Shown: positions 34,601-46,560, counted from the stretch's first letter. The stretch is 64,000 bases of DNA from Powellomyces hirtus (GCA_025526995.1 JAHLKG010000027.1:124001-188000); one strand, 5' to 3'. Numbers and translations are program-made. Notes: generated from the sequence alone by a model not told the origin.

Positions 34601-37600
34601 CATCCTGCCATTGATGGTTCAGGCATTGACAGGTAGACAAAGAGCTGATTGATGTCTTCTGCTACCAGCTCGTACTGATATTTTGAATATGTGTTAGATG
34701 CGGAGGAGTTTGTGGTTGAGAAAGTCCTGAGTGCGCTCACATCGCTGGGAGAACTCGGGCTGCTGCAGAAACCGAAGCTCAAAGAGTTGGCCTCAATCGT
34801 CCTCCCCCTTGTATGTCACCCGAATACCTGGATTCGATATGGTGGGTTTAAACAATCGAAAGTTCCTATATGTATCACTCACATTCTCTGCAGGGGCCGT
34901 TGCATTTGTCGCCTGTGTCGCTCGGTTACTCCCACCAATCGATGTTCGATGCGTGCTGTATCCCATGGTCAAGCCGTATCTGCAAACTAACATTGCGCAG
35001 ATAGACCAAATCAGTCTTCTAGAGAGTCTCAAAGCTCCGGTAATCATTAGAGGTTGTGGGTCCGCCTTTCCCCAAATCATTGACTGATGAGACGGGTTTT
35101 GTAGATCAGCCGCATTCTCTATGATCAAACTTTGACCTTCGCTTCAAAGGCTGTGATACCATGGGACAAAGAGCGTAGTTTCTCGCCAACAACCCAGCGC
35201 GGTTCAACCTTATCCCAGGGATTCTCAGGCCATGGTGAAAACACCAGTAGTGAGAAACCGAAGGATGGACAGCCAACCGAAAGGTGTGACTTTCTATCCG
35301 GAACCCGCACTTGACCGTCTAATTGATCATACCTTTTGCCAGCAATGAATTGCTGCAGCGGCTTCGAGAGCTCGGCATGACTGATGAGGACAAGGAAAAG
35401 CTCTTTGCTATGAAGTACTATATATCGAAACTGGCTCAAGCGCGTCTACGGTTTGTATGCATTTGCAAGGGATTGTGCTCTGACAAGTAGGGCTATCTGA
35501 CATTGTACTCTCCAGGAAGCAAACTGCTGACTCCAAAAACCAATGGGCTTATCCGGATGAAATGGAGATTAAAGTGAGAAATGGTTCAAGTCACTTCTTC
35601 GGGAGGTCAGCCTGCTAATCGCTGATTCTCTGTAGTCTGACGTTGTCGCACTCAAGAACTTTGGCACAACTCCGCATACTTTGTTTCTGTCCCCATCAAC
35701 AAAACTTGGCGAAGAACTACCGTCTCCGGTAAGCAACGATCCAAGAAAAGTCTGAAGCGGTGGGATCAGGTCATTGACATGTCCATTCTAGTTTCTCCAG
35801 CGACCTGTAGACAACAGTCGAATGACACGCGCCATCTCCGATTCTGACGTCTCGCAAATCACAGACCCAAACATGCGCAGTCCATCTCCCATACCCCCGT
35901 CCTTGCGCGCGGTGCGGACAACCAATCATAGGAGAGGCGCGTCCGAGACGTCGATCGTTTACGGCGCATGGCCCGACGCGAGATCTCCAACCCCGACCAA
36001 ATCCAATTTGGACGTGGGCGCCTACACTGCTCACTCGAGCCCCACACCGAGCAACTTCGGTGGCGGCGAAACGGAAGCCAAAAACCTCAACAAACCGGTC
36101 ATCATGCACCGTAGCTCATCAGCCGCGTTGCTGTCCCCTGCTCGACCCAAATATGCAGGTCCTGCTTCGGTGGCGAATTCACCATTGGGCCCAATCCCGG
36201 AACCGCGTGACCCCCGTCTACATTCGAGAAGAGAGAGCGTCACGAGTAGCTTGGGCACATCGGTGGCTGAAGATCGAAACAGAGATGCAGATCGTTTGTC
36301 GCTGATGACGGTCAATGAGCATCCTGCTGGAGTCCAAAGCAAGCGAAGAGATGTTACAGCTAGCAACTTTGCTGGTAAGACATAGTCCCTAGCATCTAGG
36401 GTACTTTGACGTCCCTACCATCGAGGGAAGTTAACTCATGCAATATCCAGTTGACGGCAAGGATATGTACCTCAAAGTCTTGCTGGACAAGAAAACAAGA
36501 GAATTCTTCCCCCCTCCCATCCCTGGTATGAATCGACATACTCGTTGAAGGCCTGCAGCCTACTTATCATCTTTCATCTTCCGTAGAACTGGGCCCAAGA
36601 GTCTCCTTCCCAACAGGAATTGGTAGCGCGACCGCGCAACGACAACGGCGCGCGAGGACTGCTCCCCAAATAACGTCATTTGATCTCAAGACGTGGCGGC
36701 CGGAAGGAATCCTGATCGCTCACCTGGTCGAGCACACGGCGGCCATCAACTGCATGAAGATTACAGCGGATAACTCGTTCTTTGCCACCTGCTCCGATGA
36801 CAAGACTGTCAAGATCTGGGATACGCTTCGGTTAGAGAGAAATGTCACGAATCGGGCACGGTTGACATACTCTGGACATGGTAATGCCCGGCTCGATGTG
36901 CGCTTGCATTCATATATCTGACACGGCCCTGTAGATGGAAAAGTGAAGGCTATCACGTTCTGTGAAAGCTCTCATAGTATCGCTTCTGCGGCAGATGATG
37001 GCAGCATTCACGTATGCCGGTAAATAACTGAGAAAACACTTTGCTCATCAAAGCAGAATGGATTACTAATGCTATTTCAGAGTGGACTGCGTCAAGACGG
37101 GTACCACCAATCGGTACATGGGATACAATCTCGTCCGCACCATCCACTTGGAAAACGATTATGCTCATTTGCTAGATCATTACGAAACTGGTATGGCTAT
37201 CATGCACGTCCCATTATTTCTTTACCCCTGATCTGAAATTCTTATCTGCAGAAACGCAGTCGAACCTGGTATACGCTACAGCGAAAGGCAGAATCTGCGG
37301 ATTTGACCTGCGAACCATGACAGAATCATGGTCACTCGAATGCCCACCGTACTTTGGCCAAGTCAGTTCCATGCTTCTGGACCGGCGCCGAACCTATCTC
37401 GTTACCGGCACGCACCGAGGCGTGTTCACCATCTGGGATCTTCGGTTCGGCCTCAGAGTCAAATCATTCGTGCATCCGTCTCGCAAGCGTATCCATCGAA
37501 TGAAATGGTGGGACTCATCAGAAGCGACCAGTGTGGCGGCGGCGGTGGAGGGAAATACGAATGAAATCAGCGTCTGGAATGTCGACACAGGCGAATGCAA

Positions 37601-38406
37601 ACAGATCTGGTGTGCGATTACGGGCGCCGCGTTTGGACGGAATGTGGAGGAGGAGATGCATAAAATATACGGCAGCGGTTTACAGGTACGCGTTCTGATT
37701 GTCCTACGAATTGTGGTTTTGAAGAAGAGTATCACATTGAATCCCGCGTTCTCCTGTTCGTAGCCGGTATCTCCACCAGAGATTGATGATTTCATTGAAT
37801 CCACTGATAACGAATTGAAAGCGCGCGAGGCCAGCAGTTCTTTGAGTGTACATGCGTTTGAGGCCCTTCCGGATGCCAACTTTATCATAACCTGTGGCAG
37901 CGATCGCAAGATCCGATTGCTTTCGACTGAAAATCTGGAATCATCGTACGTCGTAGTAGGAATGCAGCTGAGCGAAGCCGCTCCCCGCTATAGGTATGCC
38001 TCTCTTGAAATATCGTCACCATGCCTTGTCGGCTTCTCATTCTTATTTTCCCTCTTTGCTTCACAGCTCACATCTGTACGGCAACATCAAATTCAACTTC
38101 GAGTATACACCGACACATCATTTCACATCCGAACCTGCTGCTCCGGCTGCGAGCGGGAAAACTGGCAGCCCTTCTCGGTATACCCAGCGGTCTTCATCGG
38201 CCTCCCTACCAGGCACCCCGCCGCAGAGCAGTAGTCGAGCGGGATCATCCAAACGCCGCCCTGGCACCAGTGGCTCTGCAACGTTTCTCACGAGTCCGAG
38301 CCTGACAAATCATCGAGACGCAATCGTGGATATGGTGGTGACTCAAGTGCCGTATCCGCTGATTATCACCGCTGGTCGGGATGGAGTCGTGAAAGTATGG
38401 AAGTAG
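31613..38406 (+). CDS. VPS15: VPS15 (PIK3R4/p150), regulatory pseudokinase-like subunit of the PI3-kinase VPS34 complex
   Basis: A long, intron-rich gene whose exon pieces run in the expected VPS15 order. It starts [10 protein letters not shown], an N-myristoylation signal. The kinase-like domain follows: [20 protein letters not shown] with VVKIFIKP, then [33 protein letters not shown] and [16 protein letters not shown] in place of HRD and DFS in place of DFG are normal for VPS15. A helical HEAT-repeat region spans about 33.6-35.4 kb. The C-terminal WD40 propeller runs from about 36.6 to 38.4 kb ([24 protein letters not shown] at the end). VPS15 anchors and activates VPS34 on endosomes and autophagosomes. 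Individual exon borders were not all worked out; about 20 introns are implied. Two exons at 32.4-32.6 kb need a careful join. Confidence 0.93.
33573..33623 (+). repeat. Three perfect copies of a 17-bp minisatellite in a VPS15 intron
   Basis: ATCCCACGATACCGACA occurs three times head to tail, each copy identical, ending just before an exon near 33646. It fits the intron and does not encode protein. Confidence 0.9.
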
Positions 38407-38601
38407 ATGGGTGCGGATGAGTAGCCCACTCGGTTGTAAGATATCTCTGGAACGTTGTAAATATGTGTATGTCAAACTCAAATGTATCGCGACCTGATAG
38501 CCCGGACGTTCTCGTTATCGGAGCATATAATATTACAGAAACGTACAATTCGATCTCTCCATGTGGTTCCAAACCACAAAGCCCGGTCTAGGTCACATAA
38601 T

Positions 38602-39192
38602 TTACTCAGTTTTTTCTTCATCATCCCCACCTCCAGCATCCTCTCTGATGATAGGTTTCCCATCCAGTTTCCGCAACGTGGGAAACCGCTTGGTCATTTC
38701 CGAGACCCAGTTGCCGTCGGCCGTCGCCTTCTCTTCCAACGGGTTGCCATAAAACAGCACCTCCTCAATCGCCGGTAATGATGATAAGGGCTGAAGGCCG
38801 GCCCAATCTTTGATCTTGTTGTTACTGGCGTAGATGACTTTCAACTTTTTGCACATTTCGATCCCGTTCAGCCGCTCGATTCCGTTATATGATATCCACA
38901 GTTCTTCCAGCGTATCCGCCACAGCGTCGAGTCCTTCGATCTTTTTCAGCGAATTGCGCCCGAGGGATAGGATCCGGAGATGCGGCAGACCTTGCAGACT
39001 GGAAATTTTCTCAATCTGGTTGGTGGATAGGGCTAGTTGCTCGCATTTTACTAGCGTCGCGAGGGAGGCGTCCATTTTTGAAATGAAGGGCTGGCATGAT
39101 ATTAATTTGACTTTGGTCGCTTCGGCGGCGACTTCGCCCGTCTTTTCCTCCCATGCTTTGATGGCGTCTTTGATGCTCGAGCCTTTGGACAT
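38602..39192 (-). CDS. DNAL1: Axonemal outer-arm dynein light chain 1 (LC1), leucine-rich repeat protein
   Basis: A single exon of 196 codons with no intron. It starts [20 protein letters not shown] and shows the LC1 leucine-rich repeats ([70 protein letters not shown]). It ends with the LC1 cap [11 protein letters not shown] and [14 protein letters not shown] plus an acidic tail. In Chlamydomonas and animals LC1 binds the microtubule-binding domain of the gamma/DNAH5 heavy chain and tunes flagellar beating. Length and ends match animal DNAL1, so the gene looks intact. With CDK20 it indicates a motile flagellated stage. It is divergent from the macrodomain gene. Confidence 0.97.
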   Translation of the reverse strand: MSKGSSIKDAIKAWEEKTGEVAAEATKVKLISCQPFISKMDASLATLVKCEQLALSTNQIEKISSLQGLPHLRILSLGRNSLKKIEGLDAVADTLEELWISYNGIERLNGIEMCKKLKVIYASNNKIKDWAGLQPLSSLPAIEEVLFYGNPLEEKATADGNWVSEMTKRFPTLRKLDGKPIIREDAGGGDDEEKTE

Positions 39193-39536
39193 GGCGATAG
39201 TCTAAACGGAGTGCGAGAGAGAGAAGAGAGGCCCTTTGGTTTCCTTATCGTCGTACCGATTTTCGAGGAGTGATGAGACCAGCTGCTCCCGACGCGTGCA
39301 ATTCTGAATTCTGACGCGCTTGATAAGCAGCAGGGTTAAGCTCTCCACCGTTTGCATACCCCGTTCTGGTCTTGAATCGCATGGTACCCAGATTGGTATA
39401 TACGAGCGCCCTTGTAGTTAGACTCACCAGACTTCTCTCCACCTGTCATCTGATGCTCTTGCTTTTATCCAGACCGAGACTCAGGCCCATACTCTCAGGC
39501 AAACACTTCAATTCCAGATTCACAAAGATTCTGTCC

Positions 39537-41227
39537 ATGTTCAAGAACTTTGGCCGCAAGCCGGTCACGACAAAGGCGTCCAGCATTCCCACGCTGAGAG
39601 ATCTCTATGCTATTCCAAAGTACGCACAGAGCGCAGTGGCCTGCCGAAGGGATTTTGCTGAAGACAACCCGGACTTGGTTCTTTTCCAACCGGATGATGA
39701 CCTGAACGACAAGATTGCTATTTGGGAAGGTGACATCACAACGCTCGAGATCGATGCCATTGTGAATGCAGCGAACGGGTCCCTGCTTGGTGGCGGGGGA
39801 GGTGGGTTTGCGTCCGGCTTGTTTGACCAATCCATTATATTCACTGGAAAATATCTGTTGCACTTAAGTGGACGGAGCAATTCATAGGGCCGCTGGCAAG
39901 GGCTTGTTGCAAGAGTGCCGACTCCTTCACGGTTGTGATACTGGGGATGCAAAAATCACTCATGGCCATGATCTACCTGCTAAAACAGTTATCCACGGTT
40001 CGTTCTGCATGCCGTTTGAGATCCACGTACGTTGATCTTCATATTTTAATTATTGCAAATGACTTTCAGCTGTCGGTCCTATCGGCTTCAAACCAGATCT
40101 TCTGCGAAAATGCTATTGGAGGTGTTTGGAGCTTTGTGATAAGCACGAGTTGCGGGATGTCGCGTTTTGCTGTATTTCCACTGGCATATTCGGGTTGGTG
40201 TCAAAGGAAGGTTGATAAAGCGTGAGAAATATCTCTCTGACTGTCTCACTTTGATATATCTTATAGGTTCCCCAACCGGGAAGCGGCCAATATCGCCCTC
40301 ACTACCGCACGTTCCTATCTTATGTACAAAGAAAGCCAAATTGAGAAGATCATTTTCTGTATTTTTCTCCAGACCGACAAGAAGTTTTATGACTATCTTT
40401 GTCCCTTTTACTTCCCACCTGCTCCCGAATCCCACAAGAGGAAAAGTCGCGGGGAACGTGAGCTGGATTTGACTGGTCGGAAAAGAGCACCGGAGGAGGC
40501 TAAGGACAGTGCAGAATCTGGCTCTACAAGCGAGAAGTCCAAAGACAGAGATCATGAGCAGAAGCAGATGGCACTCGACAGCAAAGCCACGGCCACGGAT
40601 GACAATGGAAAAGGCACTCGGTCACCTTCTCCGGAGTCACCGGGCGTGTATGCAAATGTGCCATCGACGACACCCTCGATCAGTATGTTTGCTGCTGAAA
40701 ATGCGCCCGCATTGCCACGTTCGATCACTATGGTCGATACCGAAGCTTCACCGGAGCGCTCCGGCGACTCAAATGACTATAAACAATCCAAAAACGGAAG
40801 TGACGCCGACTCCTGGAATACTGCGATGGAGGTATACCCGCAGGATAAGTTTGAAAATTCAGCTGTGCAGGATCCCAAAGATGGGAACAGCATCTCGGAA
40901 GCATCAGAAATGAACGTTGATACCACATGGGCCAGCACTGGTCTCGAACCTTGTCAAAGCAGTTGGGAAGAGATCAATGCCAGCGCGAACGAAGCAAGTG
41001 AAAGGAACGTGGCTGCTGCAGAAGCCTCAGATTACGAGGCTCAATTTCACTCTGAAAAGAGGACGCCGGAACCGGAGTTGATTGACTTTTCTCCCGAGGA
41101 TGACGAATCGAAGGATACAATGAGCACTTCCCCCGAGAATAGCGAATTGAAGAATACATCGTGCCGGACGGATAAAAGCCGTTCCAAGACCCCTTTGGAA
41201 GGAGATGCAGCTGAACAGCCCCGCTAG
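39537..41227 (+). CDS. Macrodomain protein (MacroD-type ADP-ribosyl hydrolase) with long acidic tail
   Basis: Exons 39537-39801, 39869-39997, 40070-40193 and 40267-41227 join in frame to 492 aa. The macrodomain has [17 protein letters not shown] and, across the splice, [18 protein letters not shown], then [24 protein letters not shown] and [24 protein letters not shown] and GGGGVDGAIH are the catalytic-loop signature of MacroD-type enzymes that remove mono-ADP-ribose from proteins and deacetylate O-acetyl-ADP-ribose. After [11 protein letters not shown] comes about 270 residues of charged, Ser/Glu-rich, probably disordered sequence starting with KRKSRGERE. An in-frame ATG at 39381 would add 52 residues with many Arg and no acidic residue, which looks like a mitochondrial leader. 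I cannot decide between the two starts. Confidence 0.9.
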
Positions 41228-41463
41228 TGCTATCAGGATTCGGCAACGTCGCCTGCACCTTGGCAGATAAAGCCACATATAATGCCATGCAAGCGCGCCA
41301 ACGAACGGATGGAGGGCGCAATTCATTGCATTGGCAGATTGTTTTGACCACACCCGATTGGCGGATCTCAGGGGATAGTTATTAGATCCTCTTCAGCAAA
41401 TACTTCATTAGGATAGGAGGATGGGGATGAGGGCCCCGCTCTACATATGCTTTTTATAGGCAC

Positions 41464-42270
41464 CTATTGCTTCCGTAGTCGGGCAACCAATTTTTCATGT
41501 ATATACTCGCTTAACTGGAATAGACCGTTTCCGGAAACTATTCGATGTGTTGGCATACGTTCGTACGAGCCGGGAACAATCTTGCCATCATCCAATCGGC
41601 AAGTTCCCAAGATGTCTTCCGGATCGCTGAGCATCATGATGCACTTAGCACTGCACTCTCATCGAATTGAAAGTAGAGGGTTGTGCGGTCTTACCTTACG
41701 CGACCAAATGGCGCATAGGATCTCTCATCGTTGATGTTCAAATAACCCAATTTCTGATGCATGGCCAATCCTGTGGAGACAAACCACCTGTCAGGAACTT
41801 GTCTTTCCTTGCGTCGTCCTGTAGCGTTGAAGTACCTTGCGCCCCTACATCCTCACTTATGTGTTGCTTGAGCACATCGTGAAGAACATCTGAATATGAT
41901 GGCCTCAGCAATTCAACCGCAATAATACTACACGCGGGGTCGCGGCCTAAACTGCCGTTGTGAAGATACCTTCGAATTCGGAATTCCCTGTGAATCCAGC
42001 TGGCTTCAAATCCGTGCTGTCTTTTGGCAATCCCTTGGCCCATCCCACAATCACATTGCCGTTCTTTCCTTCCAGCTCTTCGGGTGCAAGAACGCTTATT
42101 GCGCTACGATCAGTCTCTTGCGGGATTATCCACAATGGGTATGGGTACGATGCAGCTCGCACGGCATTCGAAGAGTGTCGCAGTTGGACGGCCCGTTGGG
42201 CACAGGACAGTCCTATGCGTGATCCACATCGGGAAGCGGCCAGGATGCGAGCTGAAGCAGCGGAGAACAT
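41464..42270 (-). CDS. Conserved-looking mitochondrial protein of unknown function (201 aa)
   Basis: Four exons (42270-41970, 41889-41836, 41770-41700, 41643-41464) join in frame with GT..AG ends. The first ~40 residues (MFSAASARILAASRCGSRIG, then RAVQLRHSS) are rich in Arg, Ser and Ala without acids, a typical mitochondrial presequence. The remainder has Pro/Gly-rich motifs (YPYPLWIIPQETDR, ERSYAPFGR, DPEDILGTCRLDDGKIVPGS, MPTHRIVSGNGLFQLSEYIH) that read like a conserved globular domain. I do not recognise the family. It is divergent from the mitoribosomal uL23m gene with starts 236 bp apart, which may mean shared regulation. Confidence 0.7.
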
Positions 42271-42310
42271 TGTCCTTTTTGTGAGGGGGAGGATGGAGGG
42301 TTCGGAGCTA

Positions 42311-42322
42311 AGGTTAGGGTTA
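42311..42322 (+). promoter_or_regulatory. Telobox-like GGTTAGGGTT element in a divergent promoter
   Basis: AGGTTAGGGTTA lies between the starts of two mitochondrial-protein genes. TTAGGG-type boxes are bound by Tbf1/Teb1-like factors in several fungi, often at ribosomal-protein and related promoters; here the role is inferred from position. Confidence 0.4.
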
Positions 42323-42506
42323 CGATTACGGTACTCCGCTCAAGTGTCGCCAAGCATGCTAAATTCAGTCTAGTGCGCAGTAAGGAGAGGTTGCATTCGG
42401 CTGGAGTGTCTAGACCTCTTCCGATCGCTCTCTCGCTTTGTGGCGAACTTTCGTTGCAAGATCTTCTTCGTAGAATTACCCGTTGCACATTGACACTCTC
42501 GCCATA

Positions 42507-43056
42507 ATGCCGTTTCCACTACAACGTGAGTCTATGTCTCCATGGGGATGACAATGAGCAAGGCTTGGTAGTCTAATTATCTGTTCTTTCTCTCACAGCG
42601 GGAGCCAAGTTCTACTTCCCCAACGTCGTTTTCCGCCTCCTGCGCTCTAACCTCCCACCTCAGCAATGCGTCTTCCGCTGCCCACAACAACTCAACAAAA
42701 TCGACATCAAATCCATTCTGACCAACCTGTACGATCTGTCCATAACGGACGTGCGAACAATGAACTACCTTGGTCGAACACACAAGGGCCGACTGGGAAC
42801 CCGGGTCCGGGGAGCGAACTATAAAAAGGTTATCGTCACAATGGAGGAGGACTTCAACTTCCCACCAGTACCGGAAGCGAAACTCGTCACGTCGGGTGAA
42901 GGCGCCATTAAGCTCCCGCCTCGCGCATCGTTTGGACGGAATTCGGCGAACAGGATTAGGCACAAGATAGAAGAAGGACGACCAAAAGGATTGGGCCCAC
43001 ATCTACAGAAGTGGAAACAGGAGAAGAAGGCCGAGGCCACCAAAAACGCACAATAG
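42507..43056 (+). CDS. MRP20: Mitochondrial large-subunit ribosomal protein uL23m
   Basis: Exons 42507-42525 and 42599-43056 join in frame to 158 aa. It reads MPFPLQPGAKFYFPNVVFRL, then PQQLNKIDIKSILTNLYDL, the uL23 beta-strand segment VRTMNYLGRTHKGRLGTRVR and NYKKVIVTMEEDF, with a basic C-terminal tail (HLQKWKQEKKAEATK). uL23 lies at the exit of the peptide tunnel and contacts chaperones or the Oxa1 insertase. The N-terminus lacks a classical presequence, as in several mitoribosomal L23 proteins. The neighbour on the other side is another predicted mitochondrial protein. Confidence 0.9.
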
Positions 43057-43250
43057 AATACCATAGCACACGAACTTGTAGTTATCAAACATCCTGGGCC
43101 TGTAAAAATCGATTTCTTTGCGACTATCAGAGACTTCACAAATTGGGTGGGAACTACTTTTTCTAGCAGAAACATTTCAATGAAACCAAGGAAAAACTGC
43201 AAAAGATCGCGTCACATTTTTTGAAAAAAAAAGCAAATCACGTCCAATGT

Positions 43251-45668
43251 CTAATCGCTGTCCAGTCCATCGAGCTCCCGTGCCAGCTCTTCCTGTGTCT
43301 TCACATGTTTTATACTTAGAGCTTGCCGCCGCAGAGCTTCGGTCATGATGGGTTTGGCGAGACGTTGCGAGGCTGGCGGGGTAGTGATTGGCAAAGGTTG
43401 CTTGAACGCGACTGGTTGAGAGGATCCTTTTGTCGGGCGTTTGGACATTTGCGAATGAACTGAGGAGGCTATGGATGATGCCCGGCTACGCGGAGGTGGA
43501 GCTTTGTCAACTGTGTTGGAAAGTTAGGGTCAGATCAAGCAAGGTTTTAGTTGGGAGGAACACAGCCCACACATACCAGTCAGTGCCAAATCGAAGAAGG
43601 GGGACTTTTTCTTTCGTTTCTTCTTTTGGCCGGCGAGTCTCACGGAGGGTTGACTCGCCTTCTCGTCATCATCATCGCTGCTATCGGAACTCGACGATTT
43701 ACTTGCATCGCTGCTGTCTGCGTCCTCCTCATCGTCGGATTCCGAGTCTGCAGCTTCAGAGGCGGTCATTGAGCTTTTGCTCAGGTGTGAAGCATTCAGA
43801 CTGGTAGCAGACGAACTAAATGTTGTAGCTTTCGCGATGTCGGATAACGATTGCATGCGCCTCGGCCCTGCTGGAATGGGAGCACGGAAGATCTTCTTTG
43901 TTGCACTACCACTTAAGCCTGTCTTCTTTGTTTCGTTGGTTTGTGAGAAAAAGTCTTGTTGGGGTCGTTTCGGAAGCGTAGTTCGGGACGCTGGTTGCGA
44001 GAATAAGAGCTGAGATGCAGGCGGATCCTCTTCGTCCAAGTCACTCTCCACCCCAGTGCTTTGGACAGTGGTTTCGACTAGCTTGTCGATGTTTGGCTCG
44101 TCCTTATTGTCGGAGTCGTTAGGCGACGTTGGGGGTGATACTAGTGCACCAGACCGACTCTTCGGTGATGGGCCATTTTCGAAGAGGGCTGCATGTTGGT
44201 CGCCGAAATCTTCTTTTTCATATCGAGCAGGCGTGATGCGGCTTAGGCTTTCGTTGTCGTTGCTTACAACGTTGGTGGCCGTCTCATCCTCAGTCGCAGA
44301 GTCGTCCTCATTTACAGATGCAACGAGGCTTATACGCTGTTGCACTTCGGCTGATTTATCTTCCGTCAACGGCTCTGCGTCCGACTCCTCTTCCGCTGGT
44401 TCAATAAGGTCCTCCGATTCGTCAGATTCCGAGTCTGCTTCATCGGGCGCAGAACCTCCCTTTGATATGGCTGTTTTACTCTGCATCGTTTCCCGAGTTC
44501 TGCTTACCCCGTCGGATTCGACTTCCTCGTCGTCTTCGCTTCCTTCGTCTACACCATCCACGTCGTCAACGTCTGCCTCAACATCAGACATTACTTCCTC
44601 CTGTGGCGTTACATCCCTGCCATCATCAGACGCTTCCATGGGTGTCGATTTTGCTGCACCATCTACCTCATCCCCCGATTCATCCTCATTCCCCGATTCA
44701 TCGTTTGCCTCATCTGATACTTTTGAGATAGGTACTTCGTCCATCTCAGAGGTGTTAGCACTGTGTTTCGTTTCTTCCATTGTTTCGTCTCCGTCTTCGA
44801 GTGCCAGGTGCGATATCAACTGCTGACTGACGTCATGGATTCCTTCCGAGACTCTTGATAGCATGGATGCTATCGCCGACTGTGGATCCTCCACCTGAGA
44901 CGCTTCAGTTCTCTGGGTGGAACTTGAGTGTTAGTGAGGTATCATTGAATGACAATGACAATATAATGCACGTACTTTGGTCCGCGTTTTCCTGCGCTTT
45001 TTGTTCGGGGATTCGATCTGATGATGGCTCGTTGAAGTACTGATTTCTCCGCCAAATTTAACCGGTATATCTGCCAGGCTATCATAACTTCGTTGGCGTT
45101 TGGCAACCCCATTGAGGTTAGGTTTGCTGATCTCTGAACACTTTTCTGACAAGGGATTTTCCTCACTGATAACCAGCTGGTTGTATCTCAAATTCGGATC
45201 CACTACTGCCACGACGTGGACAGATTCACGCTCGTCGAATGCGTCAGCAACTGACAAATGCTCTGGAATGGTACTGTTGTCGGAGTTGCGAAATATAACA
45301 TTCAGAATTTGTGATCTACAGAAGAAACATCAATTCCACGTCAATGACAACATGAACATGCGTGCTTACATGTCCACTATTCTATCGAAAGCCGACCCTT
45401 CTACGGTCTTCCATGTCGCTAATGTTTGTTGCTTCAACTGCTTGACTGTGGTCTCTTCCGGATTCATTACGGCATCCAAGAACTGGCTCTTCAGAACGAG
45501 TTGGTTGCGAGGGGTATATGTGACGGGGTCAAACGAGGACGAAAGTGCAACGCAGAAGTTGAGGTTCAGTCGCTGTTTCAGCGGCACATTGACGGACTGC
45601 CGGCGCAACGAAGCTGACGGCGGCTCACTGCCACCCCATGCGGAGTAAAATCCACCCGGCGTGTTCAT
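43251..45668 (-). CDS. Acidic Ser/Glu/Asp-rich nuclear protein, possible Net1/Dnt1-type N-terminus
   Basis: Four exons (45668-45370, 45315-44976, 44912-43577, 43510-43251) join in frame to 744 aa. The first ~160 residues look folded: RLNLNFCVALSS, then a helix VKQLKQQTLATWKTVEG and ILNVIFRNSDNSTIPEHLSV with ADAFDERESVHVVAVVDPN. This pattern (beta strands, helix, strand, then a V.D.F....V.V.V ending) recalls the ubiquitin-like N-terminal domain of the nucleolar Cdc14-binding proteins Net1/Tof2/Dnt1; that is a weak match by eye. An NLS-like KKRRKTRTK follows. The middle is dominated by runs of Asp/Glu/Ser with SD/SE repeats (casein-kinase-2-like sites), then a basic KKKRKKKSPFFDLAL motif. Function unproven. 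Confidence 0.7.
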
Positions 45669-45930
45669 ATTTGTTCGTTGATGCTCTTCACACTCGTGCT
45701 GATATATCAAGTCCGCAATGTACACGTTCTTCAATGTACACTTTCTCTCAGAGAGCGACAAAAGAAAGGAGGAAAGTTGGGGAAGGGACGGGAAGGCGCG
45801 ACAAGCTCACCCGCGTGGATGGATTCGGATCCACTGCACACGCACCAGCCACAGTCCGTCCACGGACCAACTCTCAAGATCTACGACTACATTCTCAAAC
45901 ACATCAACCCAACTCTGTATATACCACACC

Positions 45931-46560
45931 ATGGCCGTGGCACAACAGCTAGAGAAGGAGATGGCTGCATTCCAGAACTTGCAAAAAGGTATGACGTCTG
46001 CGGTGCTTGCGCTGTGAATTGCTCCTAGTGACTAATACTTTTTCGTTACGCAGAATTCTCGAAAGTTATCCAGTCGCGAGCGCAGCTGGAGTCACAACTG
46101 AAAGAAAACGAGATGGTGGCCAAGGTGCGAAATAACTGTTGGATTACGCGTGCTGAGTTTCCGACCTGACTGGCGGATGTAGGAGTTTGAGCTGCTGAAG
46201 GAGAACGCGACGGTGTATAAGTTGATCGGACCGGTACTTGTGAAGCAAGACAAACCAGAAGCGACAGTCAACGTCAAGAAGAGGATTGAGTTTATAACAA
46301 GCGAAATGTATGATAAGGCTCCGGCACTCTGCCATGTGACGTTTACCTTTGATGTCCGTGACTAATGAGTGTTGTTACAGTAAGCGATTAGAGGGTCAAA
46401 TCAAAGACTTAAATCAGAAACAAGACGCCAAAAAGGAGGAGGTTCGTTTTGCGGAAGTCGGGAAGGGAACTCTCGAAGATGCACGAAATTCATCCATTCC
46501 TTGTCTTCTTTCCAGGTGATGAGACTGCAGCAGGAGTATCAACAACAAATAGCCGCTTAG
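45931..46560 (+). CDS. PFDN6: Prefoldin subunit 6 (beta-type)
   Basis: Five exons (45931-45988, 46054-46124, 46183-46307, 46381-46441, 46516-46560) join in frame to 119 aa. The protein is two long helices around a beta hairpin: MAVAQQLEKEMAAFQNLQKE, SRAQLESQLKENEMVAKEFE, then NATVYKLIGPVLVKQDKPEA as the hairpin and IEFITSEIKRLEGQIKDLNQ, ending VMRLQQEYQQQIAA. YKLIGPVLV is the prefoldin beta signature. The hexameric prefoldin complex passes nascent actin and tubulin to the CCT chaperonin, of which CCT4 lies 34 kb away. Confidence 0.96.

Noticed and set aside
44056..44826. 256-codon Ser-rich plus-strand frame
   Set aside because: Antisense of the Asp/Glu/Ser-rich segment of the 744-aa nuclear protein; composition follows from that.
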